The notes under the pieces: model-generated
What the model was told of the DNA's origin: nothing
Database searches by the model: none
Seen by the model: only the letters and a program-made list of their open reading frames with translations
In this document: positions 6,924-13,677 of the stretch, piece by piece
Position numbering within the stretch: position 1 is the stretch's first letter
Layout: every line of letters starts with the position of its first letter
Source: Pseudomonadota bacterium
GTDB lineage: Bacteria; Pseudomonadota; Alphaproteobacteria; Rhizobiales; Xanthobacteraceae
Length of the DNA: 16,232 nt
Direction: 5' to 3'
NCBI GenBank assembly: GCA_023387555.1
Contig: JAEWHY010000247.1
Coordinates: 1-16,232, forward strand
Translations under genes and position numbers: made by a program

Positions 6924-7646
6924 TTAGCCGAAATAGGCGTCGTCCAGCGCCGAAGCGGATTCGCGGATCGCAGCGGCCTCGCCGGACAGGGCCATCGAGC
7001 CGCCGCGCAGCACGTAGACGCGATCTGCAACGTTCAGCACCCGCGCCGTGCTTTGTTCGACGATCAGCAGCGTCAGCCCGCTGTCGCGCAACTCCGAGAA
7101 GACCTCGTAGACCCGGTCGAGGATCAGCGGCGCCAGGCCCAGCGATGGCTCGTCGACGAGCAGGAGCCGCGGCTTTGCCAGCAGCGCGCGACCGATGGCG
7201 AGCTGTTGCTGCTCGCCACCCGACAATTGACCCGCCAGAGACTGGAGCCGTGACTTGAGGACGGGAAAGCGCGTGAGGACATGCTCGAGATCATGTTCCG
7301 CTTCCGCGCGATCCCGTCGCACCGTCATGCCAAGCCGCAAGTTTTCCGCGACGGTGAGTGACGCGAAGATATGCCGGCCTTCGGGGATCAGCGAGATGCC
7401 CCACCGTGCCAACGCTTCCGGAGCCTGTCCCGTGGTCGGACGTCCGTCAAATCGAATGACGCCGGCGCTCGGTGACAACACGCCGGAAAGCGTATTCATC
7501 AGGGTCGATTTTCCGGCGCCGTTCGGCCCGACCACGCAGACGATTTCCCCTGACTTAACACTCAGCGACACATCGCGCAGCGCGGGCTTGCGTCCGTAAC
7601 TGACGGACAGGCCGCTGGCTTCGATCAGGGGAGGAGGCGTTGACAT
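6924..7646 (-). CDS. livF: Branched-chain-type ABC transporter ATPase, LivF
   Basis: This 240-residue protein is an ATPase of a HAAT/branched-chain amino-acid-type importer. Walker A GPNGAGKS is at 40-47, signature LSGGEQQQ at 141-148, and Walker B RLLLVDEPS at 160-168. PEGRHIFASLTVAENL from 88 is the hallmark of LivF as opposed to LivG. The frame opens at a TTG (7655), but ATG 7646 gives the normal N-terminus (MSTPPPLIEASGLSVSYG). It lies 12 bp after the monooxygenase gene and is oriented away from livGHM, which is unusual because livF normally follows livG. It most likely pairs with the LivG, LivH and LivM encoded at 10730-13478, the only other Liv parts here. Members of this class often import aromatic or cyclic acids. 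Confidence 0.94.
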   Translation of the reverse strand: MSTPPPLIEASGLSVSYGRKPALRDVSLSVKSGEIVCVVGPNGAGKSTLMNTLSGVLSPSAGVIRFDGRPTTGQAPEALARWGISLIPEGRHIFASLTVAENLRLGMTVRRDRAEAEHDLEHVLTRFPVLKSRLQSLAGQLSGGEQQQLAIGRALLAKPRLLLVDEPSLGLAPLILDRVYEVFSELRDSGLTLLIVEQSTARVLNVADRVYVLRGGSMALSGEAAAIRESASALDDAYFG

Positions 7647-7658
7647 GGCGGGCAAATC

Positions 7659-9119
7659 TCAGAGTTTCTCCGGCAAGTCGTAGCTTGCAAGGAGGTCGTC
7701 GGTATAGGCCATAATCTCGGGCCAGGGGGTTTCGCGGCTGACATGGTCGCGAACGATGAACGCCGGTCCCATGTAGAACCGCTCGTACTGGGCGTGGCGG
7801 CCGGCGAATTCCGATCCAAGCAGATCCCAGGCAAGCCGGAACAGCTTCATCTTGTCCTTGGCGTTCCAGGTCGGCGTCGCCCAGTTCTGCTCGAAGATCG
7901 CGCGGATCTCCGGATCGTCGAACACCGTCGCGTCGGCCGGGAATTGCAGCACCGTGCCTCCCATCAACTCGCGGATCCGGGTGCAGATCTTGTCGTAATG
8001 CTGCGTGGCCCAGTAGATCGACGTGTACATGTAGCGCCGATTGTAGCAGGTGAAGCCGCCCGGCAGGGTCTCGTAGTCCTGGATCTGCCCGTCGATGAGG
8101 GCGGAGATCGTCGCATCCATCGCGGCCAGATGATTGATGCCGTCGCGCACCGCCGGCACCTTGTCGGTGCCCATCGATTCGGTGATCCGGAGCGCGAGGC
8201 CCACCAGCAGCTTGATCTTGGCCCGATAGCGCACCGCCGCCTGATGGTTGGACAGGGTATGTGCGGCGGTGGAGAAGTAGATCTGCCGCGACCAGCCGAC
8301 GTCGTTCATGGTGAAGACCCGTTCCCACGGCACCTTCACGTTCTGGCAGATCACCACGCAATCCGACTCGTCGAAGCGCGAGCTGAGCGGATTGTCGAAT
8401 TCGCTCACGGCATGGGCTTCGTAGGGCTTGCGGGACCACAGCTTCAGGCCGGGGCTGTTGACCGGAATGACGCAGGTCACCGACTCCCGGGCCTTGTCCG
8501 GCGCGAGGGTCAGGATGTTTCCGATCCAGACGTCATGCGAGAAGGCGGCGGCGGTCGCCAGCATCTTCATGCCGTTGATGATGATGCCGTCGTCGCGCTC
8601 TTCGGTCACCGCGAGCGTTGGAATGACGGCGGCCTTTCGTCCGAACTTCTCCGGGTCGCGGGTGCCCTGCGGGGGAGCCACCGCGTGGGAGAGATAGATA
8701 TCGTTCTTGCGGCAATAGTCGAAGTAGCGGGTCACGTTGTCGGCGAAACGATATTCGCCGTGATTGAAGACCTCCGGCTGCATGGCGGCGCCGGTGATAT
8801 AGCCGCCGACGAAGTCCGGTGACCGGCCCAGCAATCCATAGGACAGGTCGGCAATGGCTTTCGCCGAACGCGAGCGCTTCTCGAGATCCTCGCGCGAGCG
8901 CGGCATCAGATAGTACATCGGATAGCGCTCGCCATTCTCTTCATAGCTCATGACGTCGCGCATTGCGGGATCGTTGCGGGCGTCCCAGATGCGGGCAAAA
9001 GATTGTGCCGTGTTCTTGAAACCTGGATGCGTGGTGAGATCGTCCACGCGCTCGGACCCGACGTAGATCTCTCGGCCGTCACGCAGACTTTCCAGGTATT
9101 CGGCGCCCGTTCGCAGCAT
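7659..9119 (-). CDS. HpaB-type FADH2-dependent monooxygenase
   Basis: This 486-residue protein belongs to the 4-hydroxyphenylacetate 3-hydroxylase family, large oxygenase component. Family features are the opening RTGAEYLESLRDGREIYVGSE, NDIYLSHAVAPPQGTRDP, the middle segment IINGMKMLATAAAFSHDVWIG, and the acyl-CoA-dehydrogenase-like C-terminal helical domain with LMGGTVLQFPAD and TPTWNAKDKMKLFRLAWDL. Such enzymes hydroxylate phenols, pyrroles or hydroxypyridines with O2 and reduced FAD made by a separate flavin reductase. No reductase is seen here. The cysteine spacing for the [4Fe-4S] cluster of the related 4-hydroxybutyryl-CoA dehydratases was not seen, which supports a monooxygenase. The start is ATG 9119, with GAGGAG ten bases upstream. 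It is first in the operon with livF and is driven by the promoter carrying operator C. The family is firm; the substrate is unknown. Confidence 0.92.
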   Translation of the reverse strand: MLRTGAEYLESLRDGREIYVGSERVDDLTTHPGFKNTAQSFARIWDARNDPAMRDVMSYEENGERYPMYYLMPRSREDLEKRSRSAKAIADLSYGLLGRSPDFVGGYITGAAMQPEVFNHGEYRFADNVTRYFDYCRKNDIYLSHAVAPPQGTRDPEKFGRKAAVIPTLAVTEERDDGIIINGMKMLATAAAFSHDVWIGNILTLAPDKARESVTCVIPVNSPGLKLWSRKPYEAHAVSEFDNPLSSRFDESDCVVICQNVKVPWERVFTMNDVGWSRQIYFSTAAHTLSNHQAAVRYRAKIKLLVGLALRITESMGTDKVPAVRDGINHLAAMDATISALIDGQIQDYETLPGGFTCYNRRYMYTSIYWATQHYDKICTRIRELMGGTVLQFPADATVFDDPEIRAIFEQNWATPTWNAKDKMKLFRLAWDLLGSEFAGRHAQYERFYMGPAFIVRDHVSRETPWPEIMAYTDDLLASYDLPEKL

Positions 9120-9151
9120 CGTCTCTGCTCTCCTCGGAATGAACTCGTCGT

Positions 9152-9180
9152 ATTATTCAAGTAACTTGACTAATAGTCAA
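9152..9180 (-). promoter_or_regulatory. Near-consensus sigma-70 promoter of the monooxygenase-livF operon
   Basis: On the minus strand TTGACT (9180-9175) and AATAAT (9157-9152) are exactly 17 bp apart, each with one mismatch to consensus. It is the strongest promoter recognised in the window. Its whole spacer is occupied by operator C, so a bound protein would block RNA polymerase. The start point would be near 9145, with GAGGAG and ATG 9119 downstream. Confidence 0.72.
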
Positions 9181-9181
9181 A
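9157..9181 (+). promoter_or_regulatory. Operator C: three-half-site TCAAR/CTTGA element
   Basis: Read on the plus strand: TCAAG, TAA, CTTGA, CTAATAG, TCAAA. The second and third half-sites also form a longer dyad, TTGACTA-A-TAGTCAA (9166-9180). The element fills the -35 to -10 interval of the monooxygenase promoter. It matches operators A and B in half-site sequence and in both spacings. Confidence 0.7.
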
Positions 9182-9216
9182 CACGTCAGCGCGCCGAGCT
9201 ATTTCAGCGGCTTGAT

Positions 9217-9261
9217 GGCATGCTGGCAAGCAAGATGGTCGCATTAAAAAGCGGCATGCTG
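9217..9261. repeat. Direct repeat GGCATGCTG, 36 bp apart
   Basis: GGCATGCTG is found at 9217-9225 and 9253-9261; both copies contain the palindrome GCATGC. The pair lies in the divergent control region. It may be a second regulatory site or chance. Confidence 0.3.
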
Positions 9262-9299
9262 ACTAGTGAAAATGCCTCCACGCTAAGCAAATTGACCGA

Positions 9300-9324
9300 C
9301 TTGCAACATCGGCAAGCAGCTTGA
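9300..9324 (-). promoter_or_regulatory. Operator D: weaker copy of the three-half-site element
   Basis: Read on the minus strand: TCAAG, CTG, CTTGC, CGATGTT, GCAAG. The spacings 3 and 7 are the same as in operators A-C, and 13 of 15 half-site bases agree; the two differences are symmetric (A to C and T to G in the inner dyad). It lies about 150 bp upstream of the binding-protein gene and would place the transporter operon under the same regulator. Confidence 0.45.
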
Positions 9325-9474
9325 CCAAGTATTCCAAGGATGTCACGCTCACGATGTTTTCGGAGGTGCAACGCGCAGCGGGCCTTCCGGCATCGAGCGG
9401 TACGAAGTTTGCAAAGACAGCTGGAGCCGCCGTGCGGCGACGGCCTGCGGGCCTGAACCCGGGGGAAGGAGACG

Positions 9475-10680
9475 ATGCGAATGAAGCTATTGAAGACCTT
9501 GTCGGTCGCAGGATTGGCGACCACACTTGTTGCGCCGCACGCCGCCGCGCAGCAGGACGAGATATTGATTGGAATGGGTATCTCGCAGAGCGGCTTTATG
9601 GCCGCCTACGATATTCCCAACCACAGGGCGGCGATCCTCAAGATCGAGGAGATCAACGCGGCCGGCGGCCTGCTCGGTAAAAAGCTTCGCTATGAAATCC
9701 GCGACGCCCGCTCCAACCGCGAGCAGGCTGCGAAAGTCGGTGCAGAGCTGGTGCAGATGAAGCCGGCGCTGATGCTGGTGACCGGAACCTACGACGTGGG
9801 CGCTGCGACTGCGTTGCCGGCGCAGCAGGCGAAGATCATCACCTTCAGCATGGGTGCTGCGGACCCGAAGATGGGAACGCCGGTCGGTCCTTATTCCTTC
9901 ACCGCGAACGGTGCGGCCCAAAGCGAAGGCATCTTGATGTCCGAGTGGGCCTATCGCGACAAGGGCTGGCGCACCGCCTTCATCCTGGAAGACCAGTTCA
10001 TCGAATATACCCGGTCGGGATGCGCCGGCTTCCGCGCGTCGTGGCGGCGGCTCGGCGGCACCATCGTCGGGCAGGACACGTTCCGCAACGCGGACCCCTC
10101 GATCGCCGCGCAGATCACCCGCATCCGCGGCCTTGCCAAGCAGCCGGACGTCATCTTCATGTGCAGCATCCCGCCTGGGGGCGCGAGTGCCCTACGTCAG
10201 TTGCGGGCGGCCGGGATCAATACGCCGATCCTGTCGGTTGTCGGCATGTCGGATAACTTCTGGCTTGGTACCGTTCCGGACCTCAGCAATTTCTACAATC
10301 CCTCGCATATTTCGATTTTCGGTGACGATCCCCGCAAGGATGTCAACGAGCTGGTCGAGAAGTTCACCAAGCGCTGGGGCGAGAAGCCGAGCACCTCTTA
10401 CATCGGCATGGGCTACAGCCTGATCGACGGATGGGCGCGCGCCGTGCAGCGGGCCGGTTCATTCGACAGCGACAAGGTGCTGGCCGAATTGCAGAAGTTC
10501 AAGGATGAGCCGCTTCTGCTCGGGGCGACCTCGTATACGCCGGAATTCCATCTGCAACTGGATCAGCCGCGCGTTCTGATGGAAGTGCAGAACGGCAAGC
10601 ACAAGGCGATCGGGATTCGGCGCAACGAATGGGTGCCGCCGATGCCGCTGCTGCTCCGCGTTGGCGAATACGCCAATTGA
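9475..10680 (+). CDS. ABC transporter periplasmic substrate-binding protein, LivK-type
   Basis: This 401-residue protein is a type I periplasmic binding protein of the branched-chain amino acid/amide/aromatic (HAAT) family. A clear Sec signal peptide covers residues 1-25 (KLLKTLSVAGLATTLVAP, then AHAAA-like cleavage before QQDE). The mature protein starts with ILIGMGISQSG and contains EINAAGGLLGKKLRYEIRDA, the usual LivK pattern. AAGGAG at 9466-9471 is only 3 nt before ATG 9475 but 9 nt before an in-frame ATG at 9481, so MKLLKTL... could be the true start. It is the first gene of the plus-strand transporter operon and is followed by a strong hairpin. Several LivK relatives bind aromatic or cyclic acids instead of amino acids, which suits the neighbouring oxygenases. 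The ligand cannot be deduced from sequence alone. Confidence 0.93.
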   Translation: MRMKLLKTLSVAGLATTLVAPHAAAQQDEILIGMGISQSGFMAAYDIPNHRAAILKIEEINAAGGLLGKKLRYEIRDARSNREQAAKVGAELVQMKPALMLVTGTYDVGAATALPAQQAKIITFSMGAADPKMGTPVGPYSFTANGAAQSEGILMSEWAYRDKGWRTAFILEDQFIEYTRSGCAGFRASWRRLGGTIVGQDTFRNADPSIAAQITRIRGLAKQPDVIFMCSIPPGGASALRQLRAAGINTPILSVVGMSDNFWLGTVPDLSNFYNPSHISIFGDDPRKDVNELVEKFTKRWGEKPSTSYIGMGYSLIDGWARAVQRAGSFDSDKVLAELQKFKDEPLLLGATSYTPEFHLQLDQPRVLMEVQNGKHKAIGIRRNEWVPPMPLLLRVGEYAN

Positions 10681-10688
10681 TAATCGAG

Positions 10689-10714
10689 GGAAGGGCTGCG
10701 TCCGCAGCCCTTCC
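10689..10714 (+). terminator. Intercistronic hairpin after the binding-protein gene
   Basis: GGAAGGGCTGC (10689-10699) and GCAGCCCTTCC (10704-10714) form a perfect 11-bp stem with loop GTCC. It starts 8 bp after the stop codon, and no U-tract follows. It probably acts as a partial terminator or 3' stabiliser that keeps the binding protein more abundant than the membrane components. Confidence 0.7.
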
Positions 10715-10729
10715 ACCTAAAGAAACGAA

Positions 10730-11512
10730 ATGCAGACTTCGCAGCACACGTCTTCAGCCAACTCTGCTGATACTCTTGAACTGGTTGGCGCCGGAGTCCG
10801 CTTCGGCGGCATCATCGCGCTTAATTCGGTAACGTTTGCGGTGAAGCCGCGGGAGGTCCTCGGACTGATCGGTCCGAACGGCGCAGGCAAGACCACTGCC
10901 GTGAACGCCCTCACCGGATTTCAGAAACTGTCCTCGGGCAGCGTCAAGCTGAGCGGGCGCGTGTTGTCCGGGCTGTCGCCGGCCCGGATCGCGCGTGCCG
11001 GAGTGGCACGCACCTTTCAGGCCGGGCGGCTGTTCCGGATGCTCACGGTTCTCGAGAATGTCGAGGTCGCGGGTATCGGCGCCGGCATGGGCCGTCGCAC
11101 GGCTCGGGAACTGGCGCACGAATTGCTGGCCTTCCTCGGCCTCGACCGCTTCACAGACGAGAGCGCCGGCTCGCTGTCTCATGGGCATCAGCAGCGTGTC
11201 GGTATCGCGCGCGCTCTCGCCATGCGCCCATCCTTTCTGCTTCTGGACGAGCCCGCGTCCGGCATGAATGACGAGGAATGCGACCAGTTGGTGGTCCTGA
11301 TCGAAGCGATCCCCGAGAGGTTCAGGTGCGGTGTGCTCCTTATCGAGCACAACATGAAAGTCGTGATGCGCGCCTGCCCGCGCATCCATGTCCTTGATGG
11401 CGGCCGGTCTCTCGCAGAGGGCACCCCGGCCGAAGTCCGCACCAACGATGCCGTGCGCGCGGCGTATCTCGGCAAGATGAGCGTGGCTGAAACAGGTAGC
11501 GCGGTACATTGA
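10730..11512 (+). CDS. livG: Branched-chain-type ABC transporter ATPase, LivG
   Basis: This 260-residue ATPase has Walker A GPNGAGKT at 48-55, the LivG-type segment TFQAGRLFRMLTVLENV at 95-111, signature LSHGHQQR at 149-156, and Walker B FLLLDEPASGM at 169-179. The signature is slightly unusual, with LSHGH in place of LSGGQ or LSYGQ, as is common in LivG. The start is ATG 10730, 15 bp after the intercistronic hairpin, with only a weak AAAGAAACGA site. The first 15 residues are polar and extra to the core fold. The stop overlaps the livH start by one base (TGATG). It acts with LivF from the divergent operon as the ATPase pair of the importer. Confidence 0.94.
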   Translation: MQTSQHTSSANSADTLELVGAGVRFGGIIALNSVTFAVKPREVLGLIGPNGAGKTTAVNALTGFQKLSSGSVKLSGRVLSGLSPARIARAGVARTFQAGRLFRMLTVLENVEVAGIGAGMGRRTARELAHELLAFLGLDRFTDESAGSLSHGHQQRVGIARALAMRPSFLLLDEPASGMNDEECDQLVVLIEAIPERFRCGVLLIEHNMKVVMRACPRIHVLDGGRSLAEGTPAEVRTNDAVRAAYLGKMSVAETGSAVH

Positions 11513-12426
11513 TGAACCAGTTTCTGCAAACGCTGATCGACGGCGCGAGTCTCGGAAGCCTCTATGCGCTGGTGGCGCTCGCGATCGGCCTCGTCTTCGG
11601 GATCATGCGGCTGATCAACTTTGTGCAAAGCGATTACATTACGATCGGCGGATACGCGCTGATCGTACCCGGCGCAGCAACGGCGCCCGCGCTTTTCCTC
11701 GGCGCCTGGCCGCTGCCCTTCATGATCGCCGGCGTCATCCTCGTCGTGATCGCCGTGGCGGTGCTGACCGAACGGCTGGCCTTCCGGCCGCTGCGCAACA
11801 CCAACCCGGCGACGCTGCTGATCTCGTCCTTCTCGTTGAGCTATCTGCTGCAGAACGTCATCCTGGTGATTTATTCCAGCAAGCCGAAATCGGTCGAGAT
11901 GGGGGCCAAGCTCGCCGAGCCGCTTGTCTTCTTCGATCTGCGCATTCCGAAGATCCAGCTCATTACCATGCTGATAACGGTTGGGCTGATGGTGTCGATG
12001 GCGATCTTCCTGCGGCGCACGTCATTCGGCATCCAGATGCGGGCTGCGGCTGAGGACTTTCGCATGGCCCGGCTTCTCGGCGTGCGCGCCAATGCGGTCA
12101 TCACCTTCGCCTTTGTCATCAGCGGCGCGCTCGGCGCCATCGTTTCGCTGCTGCTGGTCGTGCAGGTCGGCATTCTGGATTACCACATGGGCGTGCTTCC
12201 CGTGATCTACGCGTTCTTCGCGACCGTCATCGGTGGGATGGGTAGTCTGCCGGGGGCAGCCCTCGGAGGCTTCATCGTCGGCTTTTCAAGTCAGGTGCTG
12301 CAGGCGATCCTGCCCGAGGCGCTGCGGCCGTTTCGGGACGCCTTCGTCTTCGGGATGGTCATTCTCATCCTGTTGTGGCGTCCGCAGGGTCTCTTGATCC
12401 CGGTCAGCCGGGCCGAGCGTGTATGA
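11512..12426 (+). CDS. livH: Branched-chain-type ABC transporter permease, LivH
   Basis: This 304-residue integral membrane protein is one of the two permeases of the importer. The LivH signature is near the N-terminus (DGASLGSLYALVALAIGLVF, then GIMRLINFVQSDYITIGGY). The cytoplasmic coupling region is GIQMRAAAEDFRMARLLGV, and the tail is the conserved FGMVILILLWRPQGLL. About eight hydrophobic segments can be counted. The frame permits a TTG start three bases earlier, but ATG 11512 overlapping the livG stop is the natural choice. Its stop overlaps the livM start as ATGA. Confidence 0.94.
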   Translation: MNQFLQTLIDGASLGSLYALVALAIGLVFGIMRLINFVQSDYITIGGYALIVPGAATAPALFLGAWPLPFMIAGVILVVIAVAVLTERLAFRPLRNTNPATLLISSFSLSYLLQNVILVIYSSKPKSVEMGAKLAEPLVFFDLRIPKIQLITMLITVGLMVSMAIFLRRTSFGIQMRAAAEDFRMARLLGVRANAVITFAFVISGALGAIVSLLLVVQVGILDYHMGVLPVIYAFFATVIGGMGSLPGAALGGFIVGFSSQVLQAILPEALRPFRDAFVFGMVILILLWRPQGLLIPVSRAERV

Positions 12427-13478
12427 TGTCTTACGTGTACTCCCTGCTGCGGCTGTGGTGGCCGCCGATCGCGATCACGATCGTCCTGGCGCTGATCTAC
12501 CTTGCGGCTCTGGTGCTCGATTCGGCGGTGTTCTCGCGAAGCGTCACCGAAATGCTGGTGCGCATTGTCGCCGTGGTGGCGCTCTACATCTTCATCGGCA
12601 ATGCCGGCATTCTGTCGTTCGGCCATGTGGCATTCATGAGCATCGGCGCTTATGCCAGTGCGTGGCAAACCTGCTGCCCCAGCATGAAGCCTTTCGTCAT
12701 GTCCGGGTTGCCGGAATTCCTGCGCAAGGCGACCTATCCGGTCTTTCCTGCTCTGCTCGCATCGGCGGTGCTGACGGCGGCATTCGCCTTTGTCGCCGGG
12801 CTCGTCATCATGCGCTTGACGGGCGTCGCAGCCAGCATTGCGACATTCGCGATGCTGTTCATTGTCTACGTTGTCTATTCCAACTGGGACAGCGTCACGA
12901 TGGGGGTGAGTTCGATCATCGGCCTGCCGATGTATGTGACGCCGGAAGTCGCGTTTGTCGCCGCGGTGTCCACGGTCGTCGTTGCCTACCTTTTCCAGAT
13001 TTCGCCATTCGGACTGATGTTGCGCGCAGCGCGCGAGGATGAAGTCGCGGCGAAGGCCTGCGGCGTGCGGATCTACTGGATGCGCGTGCTGGCGTTCACG
13101 ATCAGTGGTTTCTTCATGGGGATCGCCGGCGTTCTTTACGGTCATTATCTCGGCACGATCGGCGTCGACACGTTCTTCCTGGAGTTGACGTTCCTGTTGC
13201 TGGCGATGCTGATTGTCGGTGGCCAGTACAGCCTGACGGGTGCAGTATCGGGTGTCCTGGTTCTGTCCGCCGTCGTCGAGATCCTGCGGGTCCTGCAGAA
13301 CGGCGTATCGCTGGGCGGACTGGAGTTTTCAATTCCGAACGGAACGCCGCAGATCATTCTCGCAGCGATCATGCTGCTGATTCTAATTTTCCGCGGCGAT
13401 GGGCTTACGAAGGGCCGAGAGATCAGATGGCCGTTCCGAGCATCGGCTGGGACGGAAGCGGGCAGGTCGTTCAGGTAG
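12423..13478 (+). CDS. livM: Branched-chain-type ABC transporter permease, LivM
   Basis: This 351-residue membrane protein is the second permease. Family marks are NAGILSFGHVAFMSIGAYASA (LivM signature), the coupling segment MLRAAREDEVAAKACGVRIY, and ISGFFMGIAGVLYGHY. The frame is open upstream to 12375, but that part lies inside livH. ATG 12423 (MMSYVYSLL) overlaps the livH stop, and the next codon is also ATG. It ends the transporter operon. A hairpin begins one base after its stop codon. Confidence 0.94.
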   Translation: MMSYVYSLLRLWWPPIAITIVLALIYLAALVLDSAVFSRSVTEMLVRIVAVVALYIFIGNAGILSFGHVAFMSIGAYASAWQTCCPSMKPFVMSGLPEFLRKATYPVFPALLASAVLTAAFAFVAGLVIMRLTGVAASIATFAMLFIVYVVYSNWDSVTMGVSSIIGLPMYVTPEVAFVAAVSTVVVAYLFQISPFGLMLRAAREDEVAAKACGVRIYWMRVLAFTISGFFMGIAGVLYGHYLGTIGVDTFFLELTFLLLAMLIVGGQYSLTGAVSGVLVLSAVVEILRVLQNGVSLGGLEFSIPNGTPQIILAAIMLLILIFRGDGLTKGREIRWPFRASAGTEAGRSFR

Positions 13479-13479
13479 T

Positions 13480-13509
13480 TTGCGGCGGCGTTCCGGTAGG
13501 CCGCCGCAA
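13480..13509 (+). terminator. Terminator hairpin of the transporter operon
   Basis: TTGCGGCGGC (13480-13489) and GCCGCCGCAA (13500-13509) form a perfect 10-bp, GC-rich stem with a 10-nt loop, one base after the livM stop. There is no U-tract, which is common in high-GC proteobacteria. Confidence 0.65.
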
Positions 13510-13677
13510 GATATCGATGTAGGCGCGCTGTTCCGAGATCCGTCATGAAGCCGTCATCGGGGCGCGGTTGTCTGGCCGGATATCGCTTTATCGGAATATG
13601 AGCGCAATGTTTGCGACGGCGGCAACATGCAACGCATTGCATATCGCATTCAGCCGCAAGGGCTTCGACGACCGCGC

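Larger units (their letters stand above)
9182..9474 (+). promoter_or_regulatory. Control and leader region of the transporter operon, no gene seen
   Basis: The remainder of the 355-bp divergent gap holds no convincing gene. The frames that cross it have no good start context and run through operator sequence or into the binding-protein gene out of frame. It contains the GGCATGCTG repeat pair, the weaker operator D and, at its end, a Shine-Dalgarno-like AAGGAG at 9466-9471. I could not find a clear sigma-70 promoter for the plus-strand operon. Confidence 0.45.

Noticed and set aside
9139..9324. Small plus-strand frame of 61 codons in the divergent control region
   Set aside because: It runs through operators C and D and the monooxygenase promoter, lacks a ribosome site and has no family resemblance.
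9320..9337. CTTGA followed by TCCAAG as another operator copy
   Set aside because: The spacing is 8 bp and one base is wrong; the overlapping 9300-9324 arrangement fits the pattern better.
9321..9680. Plus-strand frame overlapping the start of the binding-protein gene
   Set aside because: It begins with TTG without a ribosome site and continues out of frame through the signal peptide region of a clear gene.
12291..13145. Minus-strand frame opposite livH/livM
   Set aside because: Its histidine-, arginine- and aspartate-rich composition is typical of antisense to membrane proteins; no motif was found.
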